The notes beneath the pieces are model-generated. The model had not been told where the DNA came from. It ran no database searches and saw only the letters and a program-made list of their open reading frames with translations. This document shows, piece after piece, positions 55,628-59,903 of a stretch of 59,903 bases of DNA. Origin of the DNA: an uncultured Campylobacterales bacterium (lineage in GTDB: Bacteria; Campylobacterota; Campylobacteria; Campylobacterales; CACVAW01). Location of the stretch: NCBI GenBank assembly GCA_902727925.1, contig CACVAW010000067.1, positions 1 through 59,903 of the forward strand. Reading direction: 5' to 3'. Both the position numbers and the translations under genes were made by a program. Each line of letters starts with the position of its first letter. Position 1 is the stretch's first letter.

Positions 55628-56495
55628 ATTATATCTATCACTCCCCATAAAATTAAACAGTACAATCCTTGAAATCCCAAGAGGCTCTACTAAGAGTATT
55701 ATATCTCATTTACAACAAAAAAAGATTGATATATATAAAATAGACAAGTTTATATTAAGATTTTTTGGTCATATTCAAGCAGGTTTCATATCCTTTGAAA
55801 ATACCACTATATCAAGAGGAGACTTCTTATATAAGCTCACCCATGCAAAATCAGCAACAAGACAAATATCTTTACTACCAAGTGATAGTACATATATAGC
55901 CCTGGAAAAAATAGCAACTGAATTAAATCTATCTTTTGATAAACTCCACAACTACTATCTAAATAATGCTCCACTACAAGAGGGATGGCTAATAGCCCAA
56001 ACACATAACATACCAATGAATCTAAATGAAAAACAACTTGTTAACTATCTTCTTGACTATTCAAGTAATATACATGATAAATTTCTAAAAGACAATCAAA
56101 TAAATAAATTCGACAAATACTCCAAAATACTAACTATAGCTTCAATCATAGAAAAAGAAGCTGTACTAAAAAAAGAACAACCCATAATCTCAGCTGTCAT
56201 ACACAATAGATTAAAAAAGGGAATGAAACTACAAATGGACAGTACTATCAACACAGGTAAAAATACAAACAGATATGTAAGAGCCAAAGATCTAAGAGAA
56301 GATAACAGTGAATTTAACACCTACAAAAGAGTAGGCTTACCACCATATCCTATATCAATAGTCAGTCAAGACGCTATAAAAGCTGCTATAAACCCAGCTG
56401 ATGTAAGCTATTTGTATTTTGTATCAAATGACAACAAAAGCCATAAGTTCTCAAATACATACAAAGAGCATTTAAGTAAAATAAACAAAAGATAA
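55557..56495 (+). CDS. mltG: Endolytic murein transglycosylase MltG, non-canonical start
   Basis: Inner-membrane lytic transglycosylase that cuts nascent glycan strands and sets their length. One N-terminal helix (FKITFCVSFIIILYLSLPI) precedes the YceG fold: LEIPRGSTKSIISHL, PLQEGWLIAQTHNIP, the catalytic Glu in IASIIEKEAV, then SAVIHNRLKKGMKLQMDSTI and VGLPPYPISIVSQDAIKAAINP. No in-frame ATG, GTG or TTG exists near the helix. AAGGA at 55548-55552 precedes an ATT (55557), my tentative start. An upstream frame back to 55263 is only antisense to the AsmA-like gene. The 5' ends of the two divergent genes overlap. Confidence 0.82.
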   Translation: MIKTLIFIIENIFKITFCVSFIIILYLSLPIKLNSTILEIPRGSTKSIISHLQQKKIDIYKIDKFILRFFGHIQAGFISFENTTISRGDFLYKLTHAKSATRQISLLPSDSTYIALEKIATELNLSFDKLHNYYLNNAPLQEGWLIAQTHNIPMNLNEKQLVNYLLDYSSNIHDKFLKDNQINKFDKYSKILTIASIIEKEAVLKKEQPIISAVIHNRLKKGMKLQMDSTINTGKNTNRYVRAKDLREDNSEFNTYKRVGLPPYPISIVSQDAIKAAINPADVSYLYFVSNDNKSHKFSNTYKEHLSKINKR

Positions 56496-56516
56496 GTAGA
56501 GTATAGACTCTACTTA
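56493..56516. terminator. Bidirectional terminator between mltG and the monooxygenase gene
   Basis: TAAGTAGAGT (56493-56502) and ACTCTACTTA (56507-56516) form a perfect 10-bp stem with a 4-nt loop. It includes the mltG stop and touches the convergent gene's stop. T-rich sequence follows on the minus strand. Confidence 0.75.
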
Positions 56517-56801
56517 TTAACCAATTTTAGTTAGCTCATTAACTACAAAACTTGCTACCACATCTTCAGCTATTTTCATATATCTCACTAAATGATCAGT
56601 CTTCATATGATCTTGCCATAACTCCCTAGTCTCCCAATTCTCATAATATGTAAAAAATTCTGGATTTACATTGTCTTGATGAAGGTCATACTGAATACAA
56701 CCTTTTTCTTTTCTTGTAGGTTCTATTAATCTTAATAACTCTTCTTTTACCAGCTCAACTTTGTCTTTCTTGGCTTCTATTCTTGCAATTACTGTTAGCA
56801 T
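56517..56801 (-). CDS. Antibiotic-biosynthesis-monooxygenase (ABM) domain protein
   Basis: A 94 aa ferredoxin-like-fold protein of the ABM family (YgiN/quinol monooxygenase group). VIARIEAKKDKVELVKEELLRLIEPTRKEKGCIQYDLHQD and FFTYYENWETRELWQDHMKTDH are classic. Relatives oxidise quinols or, in the IsdG branch, degrade haem. Haem-degrader residues cannot be recognised with confidence. It is divergent from the HugZ-like gene 63 nt away, so the pair could share regulation. Confidence 0.8.
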   Translation of the reverse strand: MLTVIARIEAKKDKVELVKEELLRLIEPTRKEKGCIQYDLHQDNVNPEFFTYYENWETRELWQDHMKTDHLVRYMKIAEDVVASFVVNELTKIG

Positions 56802-56830
56802 TATTTTTCCTTTATCTATTTTAAAGTTAG

Positions 56831-56836
56831 TATAAT
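56831..56836 (+). promoter_or_regulatory. Promoter -10 of the HugZ-like gene
   Basis: TATAAT in TTAGTATAATGTC lies 28 nt upstream of the ATG, with AAAAGGA as ribosome binding site, inside the divergent gap shared with the ABM gene. Confidence 0.5.
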
Positions 56837-56864
56837 GTCTTATACTTCTTAAAAGGATTTAATA

Positions 56865-57395
56865 ATGACAAGAATAACTAAAGAAGATGCACAAAAAGAA
56901 TTACAAATATTTACAAAAAATATTCAATCTGTAAACTTATCTACTGTGAGTATTGATGGTGAACCATTTGCTAGTTATTCTCCATTTGTTGAAGATGAGA
57001 ATGGAAACTTCTATGTATTTATAAGTACAGCAGTACAACACTCGCACAATATGAGTGCCAATCCAAAAGCACATATACTTTTTATCGAAGATGAACATAA
57101 GACTGAACATATATATGCGAGAAGAAGACTCTACTTCAAAGCTACTGTAGATAGATTTGAAGAAAATGACAAAAGAGAAGAAAAAATACATCAACTCTTT
57201 ATTGATAGATTTGCTGACAAAGTATCATTCTTTTCTATGATGAAAGATTCAAGATTTTATAAACTAATTCCATCTGAAGGAAACTTCGTACTTGGATTTG
57301 GGGCAGCATTTAAAATAAGTGATGATAGAAAAATTCTAGACTTAAATGACAAAGGTCACTCAAAATCACACGAAGAAGGGCTCAAAAAAGGATAA
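56865..57395 (+). CDS. HugZ-like / pyridoxamine-phosphate-oxidase-fold protein
   Basis: A 176 aa split-barrel protein. NLSTVSIDGEPFASYSPFVED and NMSANPKAHILFIEDE are the flavin/haem-binding core. SRFYKLIPSEGNFVLGFGAAF matches the HugZ/ChuZ haem-oxygenase branch, and the C-terminal GHSKSHEEGLKKG carries histidines in the loop that binds haem iron in HugZ. It is shorter than HugZ (about 250 aa) because the N-terminal extension is missing, so haem degradation is likely but not sure. The ABM protein gene is divergent. Confidence 0.75.
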   Translation: MTRITKEDAQKELQIFTKNIQSVNLSTVSIDGEPFASYSPFVEDENGNFYVFISTAVQHSHNMSANPKAHILFIEDEHKTEHIYARRRLYFKATVDRFEENDKREEKIHQLFIDRFADKVSFFSMMKDSRFYKLIPSEGNFVLGFGAAFKISDDRKILDLNDKGHSKSHEEGLKKG

Positions 57396-57445
57396 AAACC
57401 TACTTATTAATCTACTTGCTATAAAATTCTAAAAAGGTAAAAATC

Positions 57446-57730
57446 TTGAAAAAAATATTCCAACTAACAGCAGAAAATAATAAACCAGAACGAGTAATAG
57501 AAAAAATAAAACATGACATCAAAAAATATGTAAAAAGAGAAAGAAACAAAAAAACTCCAGATGATGATCACTACTGGGAATTCGACTGTAAGTTTGGTAA
57601 GACTAAAGACTCTACTAAAGATGTAATTGTACCTGATATATCAGGTCTACTAGACATCGCAGCAAAAGAAGAATGGAAAGAATGCTATATACAAATACTA
57701 TCAAAACTAAAGCCAAGGGCTAAAAAATAA
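57446..57730 (+). CDS. DUF6172 family protein
   Basis: A 94 aa protein beginning (TTG start) MKKIFQLTAENNKPERVIEKIKHDIKKYVKRERNK, followed by YWEFDCKFG and LLDIAAKEEWKECYIQIL. This is the compact DUF6172 fold found widely in proteobacteria; function unknown. AAAAAGG precedes the start. It overlaps the next gene by one base, suggesting an operon ending with dbpA. The basic N-terminal helix and the link to an RNA helicase hint at nucleic-acid binding, which is inference. Confidence 0.7.
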   Translation: MKKIFQLTAENNKPERVIEKIKHDIKKYVKRERNKKTPDDDHYWEFDCKFGKTKDSTKDVIVPDISGLLDIAAKEEWKECYIQILSKLKPRAKK

Positions 57731-58200
57731 TGAACTTATCAAAACTAAGTATTGAAGAAAAAACAAACTATCAAAAAATACTACTCTCTTATATCAAAAA
57801 CTTTGAAAGTACAAACCATTTCTTGACATTCATTGAAGCTATAAGAAAAGAAGACAAGAACCCTGTACTAGCAACTGGACGTGAATTTCACTGTTTTGTA
57901 GGTAATATAACTTGGACAAAAGCAATATTTGCTGACAAGCTAGAAGTATTAAAAAATGCACAATCAACTACTCTAGACCAAAATCATAAAAGAACATTAA
58001 ATGCAATAAAGACGCTCACACCAATAAACTTCACAATGAAAATAAAAGACAAAAAAAAGAAATTTGAATTCAAAATATTTGATGTAGAAGAACAAGAAGC
58101 AAGTAATGAAAAAAAAGTTATCAAAATAACTCCTATATTTGATGTTCTTTTTCTTAGCTCTATTGCAGACATAAAAAGGATACTTAAACTTGAAGTTTAA
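57730..58200 (+). CDS. Hypothetical protein between DUF6172 and dbpA genes
   Basis: A 156 aa soluble protein with no recognised family. The N-terminal half is helical (KLSIEEKTNYQKILLSYIKNFES) and the C-terminal half alternates charged beta-strands (FTMKIKDKKKKFEFKIFDVEE, then KVIKITPIFDVLFL). It overlaps the preceding gene by one base and dbpA by 11, so all three are co-translated. Confidence 0.6.
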   Translation: MNLSKLSIEEKTNYQKILLSYIKNFESTNHFLTFIEAIRKEDKNPVLATGREFHCFVGNITWTKAIFADKLEVLKNAQSTTLDQNHKRTLNAIKTLTPINFTMKIKDKKKKFEFKIFDVEEQEASNEKKVIKITPIFDVLFLSSIADIKRILKLEV

Positions 58201-59545
58201 CTCTCTAAACATCTCAAATGAGATGAAAAAAAACCTTGACTCTTTGGGATATACTGAAATGACTCCAGTACAAGAGCAAACACTTCCACTAAGCCTAAAA
58301 AACAGAGATATAATAGCAAAAGCCAAAACAGGAAGCGGTAAAACTCTAAGCTTCGCCGTGCCTCTTCTAAATAACCTAAAAACATCACTTTTTAGAATCC
58401 AAGCTATGATACTATGTCCCACAAGAGAACTAGCAAACCAAGTAGCAAATGAACTCAAAAAAATAGCAAGATACCAACACAACATCAAGATAACAACTCT
58501 TTGTGGTGGTATGCCATACCGTCCACAAGTACACTCTTTGTCACATCAAGCACATATCATAGTAGGAACTCCAGGAAGAATACTAAAACACTTGGGTGAA
58601 AAATCATTTGACCCAAAAGATATAAACACTCTTGTCCTTGATGAAGCTGATAGAATGCTAGATATGGGATTCAACGAAGATATAAACAAAATAATAAACT
58701 TCATACCAAAAAATAGACAAACCCTACTCTTCTCAGCCACCTATCCCTCTGACATAAAAAACCTAGCAAAAAATATTCTAACAAACCCAACAACAATAGA
58801 GATAGAAGCTACTCAAGACAAAGTAAATATAAATCAAAAATTCTTCCAAGTACAAAACAAAGACAAAGTAAACACAATACTAAGAGTATTTGATACCATA
58901 AAGCCAGAATCTACAATAATATTTTGTAACACAAAAATAGACTGCGACAACCTAGCCGATGACCTTGAAGACAAGGGAGCTACGCTCTTAGTAATTCATA
59001 GCGACCTAGAACAACGCCAAAGAGAACAAACACTAGTACTCTTTGAAGCAAGAAGTTACCCTATACTAATAGCAACAGACGTAGCCTCACGTGGTCTTGA
59101 TATTGAAGATGTAGACCTAGTGATCAATTATGACTTAGCATTTGATACAGAAGTACATACTCATAGAATAGGAAGAACAGCAAGAGCTGGCAAAGGTGGA
59201 AATGCAATATCCTTTGTAACAGAAGATAGCCTACATATCTATGACGAACTTGAAAGCAAAGAAACACTAACATCCACAAAAGAACTAAATGAAAACGCAT
59301 ATATACCAACCTCTCTTTGGCAAAGTATATATATAAATGGTGGCAAAAAACAAAAAATAAGAACAGGAGATATACTCGGAGCTTTGACAGGTGATATTGG
59401 TCTTAATAAAGAGGATGTAGGTAAAATTACCATACAACCTATGTGCTCATACGTAGCTTTACGAAAAAATATAGCAAAAGCCACACATAAAAAACTAGAA
59501 CAAACAAGAATAAAAGGTAAATACTTCAAGGTATATATGAAGTAA
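58190..59545 (+). CDS. dbpA: ATP-dependent RNA helicase DbpA
   Basis: DEAD-box helicase that acts on 23S rRNA hairpin 92 in large-subunit assembly. The helicase motifs are in order: MTPVQEQ (Q motif), AKTGSGKT (I), PTRELANQ (Ia), TPGRIL (Ib), VLDEADRMLDMG (II), LFSATYP (III), ATDVASRGLDI (V) and HRIGRTARAG (VI). The C terminus (KIRTGDILGALTGDIGLNKEDVGKITI) is the DbpA RNA-binding domain, which separates it from RhlE or CshA. The start is TTG at 58190, with AAAAAGGA upstream. The 451 aa length fits DbpA (457). Confidence 0.92.
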   Translation: MKFNSLNISNEMKKNLDSLGYTEMTPVQEQTLPLSLKNRDIIAKAKTGSGKTLSFAVPLLNNLKTSLFRIQAMILCPTRELANQVANELKKIARYQHNIKITTLCGGMPYRPQVHSLSHQAHIIVGTPGRILKHLGEKSFDPKDINTLVLDEADRMLDMGFNEDINKIINFIPKNRQTLLFSATYPSDIKNLAKNILTNPTTIEIEATQDKVNINQKFFQVQNKDKVNTILRVFDTIKPESTIIFCNTKIDCDNLADDLEDKGATLLVIHSDLEQRQREQTLVLFEARSYPILIATDVASRGLDIEDVDLVINYDLAFDTEVHTHRIGRTARAGKGGNAISFVTEDSLHIYDELESKETLTSTKELNENAYIPTSLWQSIYINGGKKQKIRTGDILGALTGDIGLNKEDVGKITIQPMCSYVALRKNIAKATHKKLEQTRIKGKYFKVYMK

Positions 59546-59564
59546 CATTATAAAGGTTGTTAAT

Positions 59565-59785
59565 ATGAAAAATGTAGCAATAGTAGCAGGAACACATGGC
59601 AACGAAATAACAGGTGTAAAACTATTACAAACATATAAAAATAATTTGATACAAAGAAAAAACTTAAAAATCCACTTAGAATTTGCAAACCTAGAAGCCA
59701 TAAAAATACACTCATAGTATATAATGATCCAATAAATTTGAAACTAGCAAAATATGTACAAGACAACTGTGAAAATGTGACTTAA
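59565..59785 (+). pseudogene. Aspartoacylase-like gene fragment
   Basis: ATG at 59565 (after AAAGG) starts MKNVAIVAGTHGNEITGVKLL, the zinc-binding entry of the AspA/succinylglutamate-desuccinylase family, then IHLEFANLEAIKIHS and a stop at 59715-59717. In intact enzymes FAN is followed by 'xRAVEKxxRFIDxDLNR', so an internal deletion has occurred. A little further on DPINLKLAKYVQDNCENV resembles a later part of the same family, and homology ends at about 59785, just before the IS element. The gene is dead: deletion plus IS junction. Confidence 0.7.
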
Positions 59786-59855
59786 TTAAAGAAATGGGGG
59801 TTTAAAACTCTGGGTAAAGTATGGTATATTGGTAAGAAACTAAGGTATTTTTATA

Positions 59856-59903
59856 ATGGATTATAAAAAAGTTCTAAAAAGTGTCCAAGATGTGATAGTA
59901 AAG
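59856..59903 (+). mobile_element. Start of a zinc-finger IS transposase (partial, runs off window)
   Basis: ATG at 59856 reads MDYKKVLKKCPRCDSK to the window edge. The CPRC zinc-ribbon start is typical of 'variant Zn-binding' IS256-like transposases, the class whose 3' relic lies at 1-458. The bases between the aspartoacylase fragment and this ATG would contain the left terminal repeat. Only 16 codons are visible. Confidence 0.6.

Noticed and set aside
57997-58488. 163-codon minus-strand frame
   Set aside because: It is antisense to the hypothetical gene and dbpA, both supported by motifs or operon spacing.

Overview
The window looks like the chromosome of an AT-rich member of the Campylobacterota (epsilonproteobacteria), most likely Arcobacteraceae or a close relative. 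I infer this from lineage-typical genes: a desulforubrerythrin, a BioV-type esterase, a Csd6/Pgp2-type cell-shape peptidase, a HugZ-like protein, GyrA with Campylobacter-style numbering (T86, D90, Y125), and the order uppS - prepilin peptidase - LptF/G-like permease. Many genes start with TTG or GTG. No rRNA or tRNA gene was seen.

Layout. 1-840: relics of two transposases (a zinc-finger IS256-variant type, then IS30). 1030-15576: housekeeping genes, mostly on the minus strand: rpsB-tsf; uppS, a prepilin peptidase and a lipopolysaccharide-export-type permease on plus; ttcA/mdh; a DUF2721 protein and dnaG; then the operon accB-accC-gyrA-HIT-MoxR ATPase. A hairpin-rich repeat cluster (9318-9620) separates dnaG from the MoxR gene. 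15643-19195 (plus): dcd, a YejM-like sulfatase-fold membrane protein and mrp.

19275-30427 (minus) is one tight 11-kb operon of six exported proteins. Its first three genes are TraW, TraU and TrbC of an F-type conjugation apparatus, in F-plasmid order. They are followed by three large proteins (888, 1469 and 523 aa), the last with a TraN-like C terminus. No pilin, TraC ATPase, coupling protein or relaxase is present in the window.

30559-42001 is core metabolism and envelope again: comM, nnr, csd6/pgp2-like, alr, mtaB, a protease-dead FtsH paralogue, bioV, apt and hisIE. A second copy of the hairpin repeat lies at 42007-42124, before prfB.

43326-51660 is a defence-like island threaded between core genes (prfB, truB): a RhuM-Fic protein, a reverse transcriptase with a C-terminal HEPN motif (AbiA-like), a second RhuM protein, a YgjP metallopeptidase, then cas1-cas2-cas4, a tracrRNA-like anti-repeat and a five-repeat CRISPR array. 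The tracrRNA, cas4 and 37-nt repeats point to type II-B, but no cas9 is present and cas1 lacks its N-terminal part, as if a deletion removed cas9 and the 5' end of cas1. An IS30 end relic lies just beyond the array.

51720-59545 holds oxidative-stress genes (desulforubrerythrin, peroxiredoxin), an AsmA-like protein, mltG, a small monooxygenase, a HugZ-like protein, two small proteins and dbpA. The window closes with an aspartoacylase gene fragment cut off by the start of a zinc-finger transposase.
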